Part shown: positions 25,486 through 34,783 of the stretch, piece after piece
How positions within the stretch are numbered: the stretch's first letter is position 1
Layout: each line of letters begins with the position of its first letter
NCBI RefSeq assembly: GCF_003721595.1
Contig: NZ_RJJR01000016.1
Span: forward strand, 1 to 64,000
DNA length: 64,000 nt
Origin: Hanamia caeni
Lineage (GTDB): Bacteria > Bacteroidota > Bacteroidia > Chitinophagales > Chitinophagaceae
Direction of reading: 5' to 3'
Made by a program: the position numbers and the translations under genes
Notes under the pieces: model-generated
The model's input: the letters and a program-made list of their open reading frames with translations, nothing else
Told to the model about the DNA's origin: nothing
The model's database searches: none

Positions 25486-26517
25486 ATGAACAGAAAATGC
25501 TCAATGATGGCAAAATGGTTGATTCTTGTTGTACTCATTTTTTTCAGTAATAATATTGTAAAAGCACAGCAGAACCATCTGGAAATAATGGGAACAGGCT
25601 CTTCGGTTTATTTGGAACATGTGGTAACGCCGAAAGAAAATTTTTATAGTGTAGGAAGAATGTATAATGTTAATCCAAAAGAGCTTGCGGCTTACAATCA
25701 TCTTCATTTTGCTACAGGCCTTGCCATTGGCCAGACTATAAAAATTCCGCTTAATAAAAATAATTTCACCCAGGTGAAAACTACACATGCGGGGCAGGCT
25801 CTTGTTCCTTTGTATCATACGGTTTTAGCAGGTGAAACACTTTACAGGCTTGGCGTCAATTACAACAAAGTGCCTTTGTCCACCTTAAAAAAATGGAACA
25901 ACCTTTCTTCTGATGAATTAAGCGCCGGGCAATCCCTGATTATCGGATTCTTAAAAGTGGATAAAAACCAGTCGGCTCTTGCAAACGGCGAGTCGGTTCC
26001 TGCCGTGGCATCTGCTCCCGTTGCTCCGCCTTCCAACAATGCGGAACCGGTACCAGCGAATAAAGAAAACACAATTTCGCCTTCTTCAAATAATGTCCAA
26101 CAAGAACCGGCAAAAACAGAACCCGCAACGAACAGTCATCCTCCGCTTACCATCACCCCTGCCAATACACAGGCGCAGGACAATCCTACTTCAACTGATT
26201 ATTTTAAAAATTTGTACGAACAACAAACCGCCGGTAATATTATTACTGATAAAAAAGGAATGGCAGGTATTTTTAAATCTACAAGCGGCTGGCAGGACGC
26301 AAAATATTACTGCTTCAGCAATGATGCCGCTGCGGGAAAAGTAATTAAAATTACCAATGGCGCCACAGGCAAAAGCGTATATGCAAAAGTGCTTGATGTA
26401 ATTCCTGATATTTCTCAAAATAACGGGCTGGTAATCGTAATCAGCAATTCCGCTGCTGATAAGTTGGGCGCTGGTGATGGTAATTTTAGTTGCACAGTGT
26501 CGTTTGCTAAAAATTAA
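25486..26517 (+). CDS. LysM peptidoglycan-binding protein with RlpA-like C-terminus
   Basis: 343-aa exported envelope protein. Signal peptide (residues 1-28, NNIVKAQ), two LysM repeats that bind peptidoglycan (about residues 43-88, HVVTPKENFYSVGRMYNVNP, and 108-155, HTVLAGETLYRLGVNYNKVP), a Pro/Ala/Asn-rich linker (about 165-235), and a C-terminal double-psi beta-barrel resembling RlpA (GMAGIFKS to NFSCTVSF). In RlpA the catalytic Asp follows a DRGPF loop; here it is LDVIPDISQNN, so lytic activity is doubtful. Probably a cell-wall-associated binding protein. Confidence 0.85.
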   Translation: MNRKCSMMAKWLILVVLIFFSNNIVKAQQNHLEIMGTGSSVYLEHVVTPKENFYSVGRMYNVNPKELAAYNHLHFATGLAIGQTIKIPLNKNNFTQVKTTHAGQALVPLYHTVLAGETLYRLGVNYNKVPLSTLKKWNNLSSDELSAGQSLIIGFLKVDKNQSALANGESVPAVASAPVAPPSNNAEPVPANKENTISPSSNNVQQEPAKTEPATNSHPPLTITPANTQAQDNPTSTDYFKNLYEQQTAGNIITDKKGMAGIFKSTSGWQDAKYYCFSNDAAAGKVIKITNGATGKSVYAKVLDVIPDISQNNGLVIVISNSAADKLGAGDGNFSCTVSFAKN

Positions 26518-26692
26518 TAACTGGTTTTGCAAAGGCAGTAAACTAACAAATAATAACAAAAATTCTTTTCTGAATATGCTTTAAAATGAACACAGAAATA
26601 AAGGTTTTATGAATCCTAATTATTTCTTATTTCTTTATGTTTTCCTTTATTTTTTATAAATAGTATTTTATTTTTACTAAAAAAATTACGCG

Positions 26693-27448
26693 ATGCAATT
26701 AACAAATAGAAACCCTGATAATATTACAAATATTTCGTACGTGCCCATTGGCGAACAGGTTCGTACGCGCTCTTTTATCGCCAATGTTTTTTTATGGATG
26801 TTCGTAGCACTGGGCGTTTCAGCATTCATAGCCTGGCAATTTTCAATTAATGAACAATGGATGAGCTACCTGGTTTCTCCGCTTGGCGGCCTTACCGGTC
26901 TGGGAACAATAACCTTGTTTGCGCCGCTGGCTTTTGTACTCATCATGTCGTTTGCCTACCAGCGCCTTTCAGCGACCGCATTGACAGCTTTGTTTATGGC
27001 GTATGCAGTCATCAATGGTATTACATTCAGCTTTATTCTTCTCGCTTTCACACCCGGCTCTGTTTTGGGATGTTTCCTTTCGGCTTCTGCCATGTTTGGC
27101 ATAATGGCTGTGATGGGCTATACCACCAACCAGGATCTTACCAAGTTTGGACGCATTTTAATGATGGGTGTAATTGGCGTTTTGATTGCGATGGTTATAA
27201 ATTACTTTTTACACAGCAGCCAGTTGGATTATATCATCAGCATTATTGGCGTAATGGTGTTCACGGCTTTGACTGCATATGATGTTCAAAAATTAAAAAG
27301 AATCGGACAAGGGCTGGAATATAACGGCGACGCTGTTTCCGCACATGATGTAAAGAAAATGTCTATCCTCGGCGCTCTTACTTTATACCTTGATTTTATA
27401 AATATCTTTCTTTTCCTGCTGAGAATGTTTGGTGGCAGAAGAGATTAA
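26693..27448 (+). CDS. Bax inhibitor-1/YccA-family membrane protein
   Basis: 251-aa polytopic inner-membrane protein with about seven helices. Family hallmarks include the first helix region ANVFLWMFVALGVSAFIAW, the FGIMAVMGYTTNQDLTKFGRILMMGVIGV segment, and the C-terminal YDVQKLKRIGQG with LYLDFINIFLFLLRMFG, holding the conserved Asp residues of the pH-sensitive Ca2+-leak channel in BsYetJ-type members. Monocistronic, ending in a clear terminator. Confidence 0.93.
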   Translation: MQLTNRNPDNITNISYVPIGEQVRTRSFIANVFLWMFVALGVSAFIAWQFSINEQWMSYLVSPLGGLTGLGTITLFAPLAFVLIMSFAYQRLSATALTALFMAYAVINGITFSFILLAFTPGSVLGCFLSASAMFGIMAVMGYTTNQDLTKFGRILMMGVIGVLIAMVINYFLHSSQLDYIISIIGVMVFTALTAYDVQKLKRIGQGLEYNGDAVSAHDVKKMSILGALTLYLDFINIFLFLLRMFGGRRD

Positions 27449-27469
27449 TATTTCATAAGAATATAAAAA

Positions 27470-27498
27470 GAAAGACGGTTTTTGAGCCGTCTTTTTTT
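27470..27498 (+). terminator. bidirectional terminator between BI-1 and AraC-family genes
   Basis: AAAGACGG, an 8-base loop, CCGTCTTT followed by further T residues. A-rich upstream flank means it can also serve the convergent regulator gene on the minus strand. Confidence 0.85.
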
Positions 27499-27524
27499 AT
27501 GCAAAAAATTGAAATCGCAACAAA

Positions 27525-28505
27525 CTAAACTGATGCTAATGTGCGGTTATACCGGTTTCTATAACTTATGGGCGATAATCCTGTAAAGCGCTTGAATGTA
27601 TTTCTGAACGCTTTTGCATCGGTATAACCTACATTGTACATCACTTCATTTACATTGTCGCCGCTGGTTTCAAACCTATACTTGGCCGCTTCCACCTTCA
27701 CTCTTTGCATATACTCGATAATTGAATTAGAGGTAGCTTTTTTAAAGCGGCGTTCAAGATTTCTTCTCCCGATTGATAAAAAGTTTGCCAGCTTTTCTAC
27801 AGAAATCTTTTCCTGCACATTCTTTTCAATAAACTCCTGCGCCTGTTTGATGTATTCGTCTTTATGATCTTTTTGTCCTTTAAAAATAATAAATGGCGAC
27901 TGACTTTGCCTGTCCAAATCTACCTGGAAGTTTTTAGAACAATGGATGGCTATTTCCCTCCCTGCATATTTTCCAATAAGGTAAAGAACCAGGTTGGCAG
28001 AGGAGAAAGCGCCGCCGCTGGTATAGATTCCATTTTCATCAGTAATAATTTTTTCGGTAACAAGGTTTACATCCGGGTGAAGCTTTTTAAATTCATTTGC
28101 CGCTCTCCAATGAGTGGAACAGCTTTTCCCATCCAGCAAACCCGTGGCAGCCAGCAAAAACGCCCCAACGCAAAGGCTTGCCAGCTCGGCGCCCCTTTTA
28201 TACTGGTTGATAAGCCATGGAACTAAATCAGCATTCATTTCCACTGCCTGTGATATATCCCCTTCCAGTGCCGGAATTATAATTAAGTCTGCATTATTCA
28301 CCTCTTTTAACCGGATATCTGTATGAATAGTGTAAGTGCCGTTTGAAACTTTTATTTCATTTGAACTGCCGGCAATTTGCACGTTAAAAAGAGGATCCAT
28401 TTTCTTTTCCGCCAGGTAATGATTGACACTTAAAAATGCGCGCCTTGGATTATCAATACTTCCAAGGTTGCTATTGGGAGTTGCCAGGATGATAATTTGT
28501 TTCAT
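27525..28505 (-). CDS. GlxA-type transcriptional regulator (DJ-1/PfpI plus AraC HTH)
   Basis: A 326-aa regulator: N-terminal DJ-1/PfpI-like sensor domain (about residues 1-185) with the nucleophile-elbow-like Cys in LASLCVGAFLLAATGLL, and a C-terminal AraC-type helix-turn-helix pair (about 225-320; SVEKLANFLSIGRRNLERRFKKAT and VNEVMYNVGYTDAKAFRNTFKRFTGLSP). I use the ATG at 28505 (MKQIIILATP). The open frame extends to 28592, but a -7 box at 28524-28531 lies inside that extension. Divergent from the VOC/SRPBCC/DinB cluster and its likely regulator (inference). Confidence 0.9.
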   Translation of the reverse strand: MKQIIILATPNSNLGSIDNPRRAFLSVNHYLAEKKMDPLFNVQIAGSSNEIKVSNGTYTIHTDIRLKEVNNADLIIIPALEGDISQAVEMNADLVPWLINQYKRGAELASLCVGAFLLAATGLLDGKSCSTHWRAANEFKKLHPDVNLVTEKIITDENGIYTSGGAFSSANLVLYLIGKYAGREIAIHCSKNFQVDLDRQSQSPFIIFKGQKDHKDEYIKQAQEFIEKNVQEKISVEKLANFLSIGRRNLERRFKKATSNSIIEYMQRVKVEAAKYRFETSGDNVNEVMYNVGYTDAKAFRNTFKRFTGLSPISYRNRYNRTLASV

Positions 28506-28523
28506 TGTGAAATATTTGAACGT

Positions 28524-28531
28524 CAAAACTA
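28524..28531 (-). promoter_or_regulatory. -7 promoter element of the AraC-family gene
   Basis: Minus strand TAGTTTTG (TAnnTTTG), 18 bases before the chosen ATG at 28505; supports the shorter start. Confidence 0.4.
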
Positions 28532-28718
28532 ATAAAATAATCTGTCGCATTATGCCCCGAGATTGGCGTATTTGCACCCCAAAAATATTCACGGGGGATA
28601 GTAGGTTTGCTTTTCACTAAGGCTTTGATATGGATATGCAGCCTCTCAACATTGCCAGACAGGCCAGCAAAGTTGATTCATATCGAGCTATTTTCTGGTA
28701 AAATTTAAAAAGAAAATT

Positions 28719-29105
28719 ATGTTTACAACTTCAAGAATATTCAGCAGCTTCTCAACCGATGACATACAAAAGGCCAGAAATTTTTATTCAGAAATCCTGA
28801 ATATTGAAGTAAAGGATAGCGACATGGGCCCAATAGAATTGCATTTTGGAGATGGTGTTCACACTATCATCTATCCCAAACCTGATCATGCTCCGGCCAC
28901 GTTTACCGTTTTAAATTTCACTGTAAATAATATCGATGAAGCTGTAGATAGCCTCATTGAAAAAGGAATCACTTTTGAGCAATATGATGAGCCAATCAAA
29001 ACCGATGAAAAGGGAATCTGCAGAAGTGACGGCAAAGGACCAAATATAGCCTGGTTCAAAGATTCGGCTGGGAACATTTTGTCTGTGATTGAAGAAAAAG
29101 AATAA
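28719..29105 (+). CDS. VOC-superfamily (glyoxalase-like) protein
   Basis: 128-aa vicinal-oxygen-chelate fold protein with paired beta-alpha-beta-beta-beta modules: SSFSTDDIQKARNFYSEIL at the N-terminus and NIAWFKDSAGNILSVIEEKE at the C-terminus, the conserved metal-binding Glu position near the end. Function ranges from glyoxalase to antibiotic resistance and cannot be assigned. First gene of a seven-gene plus-strand cluster. Confidence 0.85.
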   Translation: MFTTSRIFSSFSTDDIQKARNFYSEILNIEVKDSDMGPIELHFGDGVHTIIYPKPDHAPATFTVLNFTVNNIDEAVDSLIEKGITFEQYDEPIKTDEKGICRSDGKGPNIAWFKDSAGNILSVIEEKE

Positions 29106-29164
29106 ACGCGCAGGCGAAAAATCATCACTGCAGTAAACAAACTTTTAACCAGGATTATTATTTT

Positions 29165-29575
29165 ATGAAGAAAGCGATAACCGTTGAAACGACTATAAAA
29201 TCGACGATAGAAAATGTTTGGAAACTTTGGACAACACCTGAAGATATTATGCAATGGAACAATCCTTCGGAAAAATGGCATTCACTGAAAGTTGAAAACA
29301 ATTTGAAAGATGGAGGAAATTTTTTATTCAGAATGGAGACAAAAGATGGCGCGGAAGGCTTTGATTTCTCCGGCAAATATGACAAAGTGATATTGCATAA
29401 ACTAATTGAATACACCTTAGATGATGGAAGAAAGACAATTAATGAATTCGCTCAAACTGGAAACAGTGTAACCATCACTGAAACTTTTGAGCCGGAAGCA
29501 ACAACACCTCGGGATGTTCAAAAAGAATTTTGCCAGGGAGTCTTGAACAATTTTAAAAAATATGTAGAAAAATAA
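29165..29575 (+). CDS. SRPBCC/AHSA1-family protein
   Basis: 136-aa START-like helix-grip protein (AHSA1 type): TTIKSTIENVWKLWTTPEDIMQWNNPSEKWH at the N-terminus, GGNFLFRMETKDG and GKYDKVILHKLIEYTLDDGR in the central sheet, and the long C-terminal helix CQGVLNNFKKYVE. Such proteins bind hydrophobic ligands. Cluster position suggests a shared stress or detoxification role with the VOC and DinB neighbours; substrate unknown. Confidence 0.87.
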   Translation: MKKAITVETTIKSTIENVWKLWTTPEDIMQWNNPSEKWHSLKVENNLKDGGNFLFRMETKDGAEGFDFSGKYDKVILHKLIEYTLDDGRKTINEFAQTGNSVTITETFEPEATTPRDVQKEFCQGVLNNFKKYVEK

Positions 29576-29601
29576 ATTGTTGAAAAGTAAATTGATATTT
29601 C

Positions 29602-29988
29602 ATGAATACTAAAAGTATATGGGCAAACTTCTGTGTAGAAGATTTAGAAAGGACCACTAAATTTTATACGGAGTTAGGATTTAAATCTAACGGAGTGTCT
29701 GAGGAATTAACAAGCTTCTTTTTTGGTGAAAATAATTTTGTAATTCATTTCTTTTTAAAAGATGTACTGAAATCGAATATTAAAGGAGAAATAGCCGACG
29801 CTAAATATGGAAATGAAATCATTTTCACTCTCTGGGCCGATAGCAAAGAGGAAGTTAACAATTGGCAAAAGGAGGTGGAAAAGGCAGGTGGAAAAATTGT
29901 TTCGGGCGCTGAGGAATTTGGCAAAGGTTATTATGGTTTTGTTTTTACTGATCCTGATGGCCATAAATTCAATGTGTTTCATATGTAA
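29602..29988 (+). CDS. VOC-superfamily protein
   Basis: 128-aa VOC fold: WANFCVEDLERTTKFYTELGFKSNG starts the first module and GYYGFVFTDPDGHKFNVFHM ends the second with the usual His/Glu region. Similar in size to the first VOC gene but clearly divergent. Same operon-like cluster. No specific substrate. Confidence 0.85.
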   Translation: MNTKSIWANFCVEDLERTTKFYTELGFKSNGVSEELTSFFFGENNFVIHFFLKDVLKSNIKGEIADAKYGNEIIFTLWADSKEEVNNWQKEVEKAGGKIVSGAEEFGKGYYGFVFTDPDGHKFNVFHM

Positions 29989-30137
29989 AGGAATCGATAA
30001 AGCAAAGAACGTAAATCTTCCATCTTGCTTTGGAAAAATAACGAAAGAACAGGCGGTTACTTTGTGTAAAAACACCGCGTTTATCATCTAAGGCAATTCG
30101 CAAATAAAATTTCATCTAAAAGAAAAAAATAAAAATT

Positions 30138-30653
30138 ATGAAAGAGGAAATAAAAACCGCAATAGAAAACACCACCGGCGAATTAACCGGATTAATTTCA
30201 TCCGTAAACGAAGAACAGTTTAATGAAATACCTTTTGAAGGAAGCTGGAGTGTGGCGCAGGTTTGCGACCATTTATTAAAATCTTATGGATTGGTAGATG
30301 CATTGAAATCCGGCCCCGTCAGGCAGGCTGAAAGATTGCCCGGCAAAGAAATTGAACTGATAAAAAAAATCTTTCTTGATTTTAATTCGAAATACATTTC
30401 AGCAGAAACACTTCTGCCAACTGATGAGCCAATAGAAAAAGAAAGATTATTAAAGGCCTTGCAAAAAAGAATCGCCCAGATTGAAGAAGTTATTCAAGCA
30501 AAAGATTTGACCGAAATCTGCGTGGGCATTCCTTTTAAAGGCATCGGTGAATTGACAAGATTGGAATGGCTCTACGTTATTGTATATCATACGCAACGGC
30601 ATATTCGCCAGGCGAAATCCATTGAAAAGTTACTTAACTCCCAACTCGCATAA
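30138..30653 (+). CDS. DinB-family four-helix protein
   Basis: 171-aa DinB/YfiT-like metalloprotein. The three metal-binding His positions of the family are suggested by VAQVCDHLLKSYG (about residue 46), and YHTQRHIRQAK near the C-terminus (two His). DinB-like proteins include bacillithiol/mycothiol-dependent S-transferases. Separated from the previous gene by 149 bases with no convincing gene. Function in this cluster unknown. Confidence 0.85.
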   Translation: MKEEIKTAIENTTGELTGLISSVNEEQFNEIPFEGSWSVAQVCDHLLKSYGLVDALKSGPVRQAERLPGKEIELIKKIFLDFNSKYISAETLLPTDEPIEKERLLKALQKRIAQIEEVIQAKDLTEICVGIPFKGIGELTRLEWLYVIVYHTQRHIRQAKSIEKLLNSQLA

Positions 30654-30680
30654 TTATATTTCACATTTAAAATAAAAACA

Positions 30681-31097
30681 ATGAAAGCAGTAAATCCTTA
30701 TTTAAATTTCAACGGTAACACTGAAGAAGCCTTCAATTTTTACAAATCCGTTTTTGGCGGTGAATTCAGAATGATAATGCGCATGAAAGATGCACAAGGC
30801 ATGCCTGTTCCGGCGGGCCAGGAAGAAAAGATAATGCATATCGCACTGCCGTTGAATAATGGAACCGTGTTAATGGCCAGCGATAATTGTAACGACGAAT
30901 CTTTTAAACAGGGGAATAATTTTTATATCTCGATTCATGCAGACAGCGTGGATGAAGGTCAGAAATTATTTGATGCGCTGGCGGAAGGCGGCCAGGTAGG
31001 CCAGCCGTACAAAAAGCAATTCTGGGGCGACTGGCATGGTAACCTTACCGATAAGTTTGGTGTAAACTGGATGCTTAATTATTCTGAAAATCAATAA
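30681..31097 (+). CDS. PhnB-like VOC-family protein
   Basis: 138-aa VOC protein of the PhnB/3-demethylubiquinone type: NPYLNFNGNTEEAFNFYKSVFGGEFRMIMRMKD, then GTVLMASDNC, and the family's C-terminal WGDWHGNLTDKFGVNWMLN. Third VOC protein in the cluster. Enzymatic role not established for the family. Confidence 0.88.
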   Translation: MKAVNPYLNFNGNTEEAFNFYKSVFGGEFRMIMRMKDAQGMPVPAGQEEKIMHIALPLNNGTVLMASDNCNDESFKQGNNFYISIHADSVDEGQKLFDALAEGGQVGQPYKKQFWGDWHGNLTDKFGVNWMLNYSENQ

Positions 31098-31105
31098 TAA
31101 ATGTT

Positions 31106-31528
31106 ATGGCATTAGCAACGCTAAAATCCGTGAATGACGCATCTTTGGTGACTTCAAAAACCAAAATAATTTACTGGATTTCTACAGGGATATTATCTCT
31201 TTGGGAAATATCGGGCGCATTTTTTATGAACAGCCAGATGGCAATTGACGGAATGCATCATTTACAATTGCCCGATTGGTTCAGATGGGAAGTGAGTATT
31301 GGCCATCTTATTGGCGGAATATTACTCATCACTCCTTTACATAAAAGAATTAAAGAATGGATATATGTAGCGTTTGGGATTGATTTTATATCAGCCATTA
31401 TCGCTTACCTGGCGATTGATGGAATTTCCGCAAATGCCTTTTCACCGCTTATTGTCTTGTTTCTTTTAATCGTTTCGTATATCTATTATCACAAATTGAT
31501 TAAGTTAAAAGATGGTAGAAGTTTTTAA
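31106..31528 (+). CDS. DoxX-like membrane protein
   Basis: 140-aa inner-membrane protein with four hydrophobic helices (IIYWISTGILSLWEISGAFFM, VSIGHLIGGILLITPL, WIYVAFGIDFISAIIAYLAI, SPLIVLFLLIVSYIYYH). The layout and WISTGI...ISGAFF start match DoxX-like proteins of Bacteroidota, often beside DinB/VOC genes. Starts 8 bases after the previous gene and overlaps the next by 17 bases. Function uncharacterised. Confidence 0.82.
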   Translation: MALATLKSVNDASLVTSKTKIIYWISTGILSLWEISGAFFMNSQMAIDGMHHLQLPDWFRWEVSIGHLIGGILLITPLHKRIKEWIYVAFGIDFISAIIAYLAIDGISANAFSPLIVLFLLIVSYIYYHKLIKLKDGRSF

Positions 31529-31721
31529 AACGGATGTATACGAAGAAGAAAAATCACTGGCCATAGTGGAAACACTTCTTCAGTATTTCCCCGACAATGA
31601 AATAAATTTTGACCTGCAGGATTGCGACAAAATTCTAAGGATAGAAGGTGAAAATGTTTTGTCGGAAAGAATTAAGGAATTATTGAACGAAGCGGGATAC
31701 CGGTGCGAAGTATTGGATTAA
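31512..31721 (+). CDS. small hypothetical cytoplasmic protein
   Basis: 69 aa, predicted beta-alpha-beta-beta-alpha-like (VYEEEKSLAIVETLLQYFP, INFDLQDCDKILRIEG, SERIKELLNEAGYRCEVL). It resembles the compact ferredoxin-like HMA shape without metal-binding Cys. Its start overlaps the DoxX-like gene's end by 17 bases, so it is co-translated. Last gene of the cluster. Confidence 0.7.
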   Translation: MVEVFKTDVYEEEKSLAIVETLLQYFPDNEINFDLQDCDKILRIEGENVLSERIKELLNEAGYRCEVLD

Positions 31722-31737
31722 ATTTTACAACTATCAA

Positions 31738-32520
31738 TTACTGCAGAATTTCAAGAACCAGCGGATGTAATTTCTGCATCCATTTATAATATTGTTCGGG
31801 TGATGGATGGAGTCCATCCCGCGCTATCAGGGAAGGCTCGTATTCAGCATCGCGCGATATTGCGGTTATATCTACATAGGTAGCTCCTGCCTTTTCAGCA
31901 ATAACTTTGTTGGCTGCGTTAAAAAGATCTATCTGCCGGGCAATCTCGTCTTTCTCAAATTGGCTACCAAAAGGTGTGACACCGTAATCAGGGATTGAAA
32001 GCACAAAAACGTGGGTCGATTTGCCGCCCGTATAAGAAATAGCAAGATTTAATAATTCGCTGAATTGAACTTTGTATTCATCAATTTGCCTTCCCTGGTA
32101 TTGATTGTTTACACCAATGAGCAGCGTCACAAATGAATAATCTTTTAGTGGTGAATTAGTTTGCAATGAATTTAATAAATCCGCTGTAGTCCACCCGCTA
32201 ACCGCTATAATATCAGGTGAAGCGATATTTATATGATCGTTTTTCAGAAGGCTTGTTAACTGCTCAGGAAAAGATTCCCCCGCCGCTACGGATGCGCCAA
32301 TGGTGTAGGAATCACCAAGCGCTAAATACGTCTTTTTAACCGTATCAATTTGATGAGCAGCATCTGAAATAATTGAATCTTTACCAGCACCATTTACATT
32401 AAAAACTTCCTTCTCCTTTGTGCAGGACATGACCAGGAACACGGAAAAAATAAAAGCTGCCGCTTTGCGGAAAAGCAGATGATATTTATCTTTTAATTTC
32501 AAAATATTGCGAGTGTACAA
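31738..32520 (-). CDS. SGNH/GDSL-family lipoprotein hydrolase
   Basis: 260-aa esterase/acylhydrolase with lipobox FLVMSC (Cys near residue 33). Block I is YLALGDSYTIG (catalytic Ser), the oxyanion Asn block GVNNQY, and the catalytic Asp-His block DGLHPSPEQY near the C-terminus. The start is uncertain: no in-frame ATG precedes the signal peptide, so initiation at TTG (32520 or 32502) is needed. Probably deacylates an envelope or dietary substrate. Confidence 0.87.
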   Translation of the reverse strand: MYTRNILKLKDKYHLLFRKAAAFIFSVFLVMSCTKEKEVFNVNGAGKDSIISDAAHQIDTVKKTYLALGDSYTIGASVAAGESFPEQLTSLLKNDHINIASPDIIAVSGWTTADLLNSLQTNSPLKDYSFVTLLIGVNNQYQGRQIDEYKVQFSELLNLAISYTGGKSTHVFVLSIPDYGVTPFGSQFEKDEIARQIDLFNAANKVIAEKAGATYVDITAISRDAEYEPSLIARDGLHPSPEQYYKWMQKLHPLVLEILQ

Positions 32521-32547
32521 TATTTACGAAATTATTGATTACAGGGA

Positions 32548-34200
32548 TTACTTATACAGAATATCGTAATATTCTTCTACCATACGGTTGCTGTCAAAAG
32601 TAAATTCTACATCCCTCATGCCATTTTTCACTACCTGCCTCCAGGTATCGAAATCATTATAATATAACGGCAGAATATCATTTTCAAGAATCTCATAAAT
32701 TTTGTTCAAATCGTAGTTATCCTGTTCTTCCACTGTCATGTTCATATAATCGGCTGAGGGAACAACAAACCCGTTATTTCCATTGTTGATAAATTCCCGA
32801 ATCCAGCCATCATTCGTGCTCAGGTTAACTGCTCCATTCATAGCTGCGGTCATTCCACTGGTACCGCTTGCTTCTCTTGGAACTCTTGGATTGTTTAACC
32901 ATACGTCTGCAGCCTGCTTTAGCCTTTTGCTTAATGTAATTTCATAACCGGTGCACACGGCGACATTGCTGTATTTTTTGCTGAGATTTACCAGGTGGTT
33001 AAAATCATTTATGGCCGGAAAGTCAAGAGGATATGGCTTGCCTGCCCAAATCACCTGCACGGGATATCTCTTATCATTCAATAAAGCCTCAAACCTTGTT
33101 AAATCCCTTGTCAACAATTCTGCTCTCTTGTAGCCTGCAAATCTTCTAGCCCAAACTATAGTCAGAACATTCGGATCCATCAATTTGCCAGTCTGATCAG
33201 CTACGATATCCAGCGCTCTTTTTTTCAAATGCCTTTTCCTGTCATCAAACCAATCATCATTATGTTCTTCCCGTGCACGATACAATTGTTTGTCGGCCCA
33301 AAAGTTTTTGTTTTGAGCATTGGTAATGGCTTTAATTTCACAAACCCCTTCATATTTATACCACATTTGGCGGCTTACCTCTCCATGCAATTGAGAAACA
33401 CCATTTGCCAAATGCGCAAAACGTAGCGCTGCCAGTGAATGATTAAAAAGATCGTCGGTCATTCCGGTAATTTGCCGAACCTCGTCAAGGGGCATGCCGC
33501 AGAAATAGCTCATTTTTTCACACAGATAAATGTCGTGCTTTTCATTACCTGCTTCTTCCGGCGTATGAGTGGTAAATACTAACCGTTTTTTCACTTCATC
33601 CACGCTGCCGAACTTTTTCATTAAATAAAAAGCAGCGCTAACACTGTGGGCTTCGTTTAAATGATAGAGGTCAGGATTATAGTTCATGATATCCAGCAGC
33701 TTTGCTCCCCCTATTCCCAGCAAAATAAACTGCGCTATTTTTGTGGCAGTATTGCCATCATACAGACGATGAGTTATCGTTTGTGAAACATAATCATTTT
33801 CAGGAAGGTCAGTGCTCAGCAGAAATAACGGAGCCGAATTAAATGTTCTCGGATTAACGTATAAAACCTTCACCCAAACAGGATGATCGTGAATGTCAAT
33901 TTGGTATTTAATACCGGTATCTTCCAGGAAATTATAAATTTTTTCTATCCAAACCACCTTGAGTGTCTGATCAATGTTACGTGCCTGATCATAATAGCCT
34001 TCCTTCCAAAGAATGCCGATGCCGATAAGATTCTGATGTAGTTCGTAAGCGCTTCTTAAATGCGATCCTGCCAAAAAGCCGAGCCCGCCGCTATAAATTT
34101 TCAGAGGCTGGTCAATTGCAAATTCCATAGAGAAATACGCAACTTTCTTTTTATACCGTTCGTTAATTTCATAGGGAATAACATAATTTTCAAAACTCAT
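32548..34200 (-). CDS. glgP: alpha-glucan (glycogen/starch) phosphorylase, short family
   Basis: 550-aa member of the short GT35 phosphorylases, releasing glucose-1-phosphate from alpha-1,4-glucan. Visible motifs: AYFSMEFAIDQPLKIYSGGLGFLAGSH at the N-terminus, LNEAHS, VWARRFAGYKRAEL and the pyridoxal-phosphate region PREASGTSGMTAAMNGAVNLSTNDGW (about residues 440-465). About 550 aa is the usual short length in Bacteroidota. Single gene; a -7 box lies upstream. Confidence 0.93.
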   Translation of the reverse strand: MSFENYVIPYEINERYKKKVAYFSMEFAIDQPLKIYSGGLGFLAGSHLRSAYELHQNLIGIGILWKEGYYDQARNIDQTLKVVWIEKIYNFLEDTGIKYQIDIHDHPVWVKVLYVNPRTFNSAPLFLLSTDLPENDYVSQTITHRLYDGNTATKIAQFILLGIGGAKLLDIMNYNPDLYHLNEAHSVSAAFYLMKKFGSVDEVKKRLVFTTHTPEEAGNEKHDIYLCEKMSYFCGMPLDEVRQITGMTDDLFNHSLAALRFAHLANGVSQLHGEVSRQMWYKYEGVCEIKAITNAQNKNFWADKQLYRAREEHNDDWFDDRKRHLKKRALDIVADQTGKLMDPNVLTIVWARRFAGYKRAELLTRDLTRFEALLNDKRYPVQVIWAGKPYPLDFPAINDFNHLVNLSKKYSNVAVCTGYEITLSKRLKQAADVWLNNPRVPREASGTSGMTAAMNGAVNLSTNDGWIREFINNGNNGFVVPSADYMNMTVEEQDNYDLNKIYEILENDILPLYYNDFDTWRQVVKNGMRDVEFTFDSNRMVEEYYDILYK

Positions 34201-34227
34201 AATGGTGCTTAATATTTACTGAGGGCG

Positions 34228-34235
34228 CAAATATA
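34228..34235 (-). promoter_or_regulatory. -7 promoter element of glgP
   Basis: Minus strand TATATTTG (TAnnTTTG), 27 bases before the ATG at 34200. Confidence 0.4.
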
Positions 34236-34372
34236 AACGTAAAAAGTAAGAATTTAATTGTATCACGGGCGCTTCCTGCAAATTTTACACACATTCAATC
34301 AACCTTCGGAAACGGATACTTTAATAAAAAAGATACGATGAAGCAATGAATTCAATAAAAATGTTCAATTCT

Positions 34373-34768
34373 TTATTTGTTGCTGATTAAGGCTGTGGCT
34401 TCTATTTCAATTAAGAGTTCGTTATTAATAAGCTTGCTCACTTGCACCATAGTAGTAGCCGGTTTTATATCTTTAAAGAATTGAGAATGTGCACGAGCTG
34501 CCTTTTCCCATTCAGCAATATCGGTGACGAACATCCTTGTTCTGATAACATCTTCCATGCTGCTACCTGCCTGCTCTAAAACTTTCTTTATTTTTTCTAG
34601 AATGAAAACAGTTTGCGCGTACAAATCGCCTTTCCCGATAATTTTGTCGCCATCAGACGCAGTGGTTCCGGATATTTCAATAACATTGCCCACCCGGACT
34701 GCCCGCGAATAGCCTACAATATTTTCCCACGGAGCGCCTGAGCTAAAAAGTTCTCGTGAATTGAACAT
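34373..34768 (-). CDS. RidA-family protein
   Basis: 131-aa YjgF/YER057c/UK114 protein. The family's RidA enzymes hydrolyse reactive enamine/imine intermediates. N-terminal FSSGAPWENIVGYSRAVRVGNVIEISGTTA and C-terminal IKPATTMVQVSKLINNELLIEIEATAL are diagnostic, but the catalytic Arg of true RidA (in RxxV) is here in RTRMFVTDI. The subgroup with GAPWE at the start is often uncharacterised. Confidence 0.88.
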   Translation of the reverse strand: MFNSRELFSSGAPWENIVGYSRAVRVGNVIEISGTTASDGDKIIGKGDLYAQTVFILEKIKKVLEQAGSSMEDVIRTRMFVTDIAEWEKAARAHSQFFKDIKPATTMVQVSKLINNELLIEIEATALISNK

Positions 34769-34783
34769 ACAATAATTTAAGAT

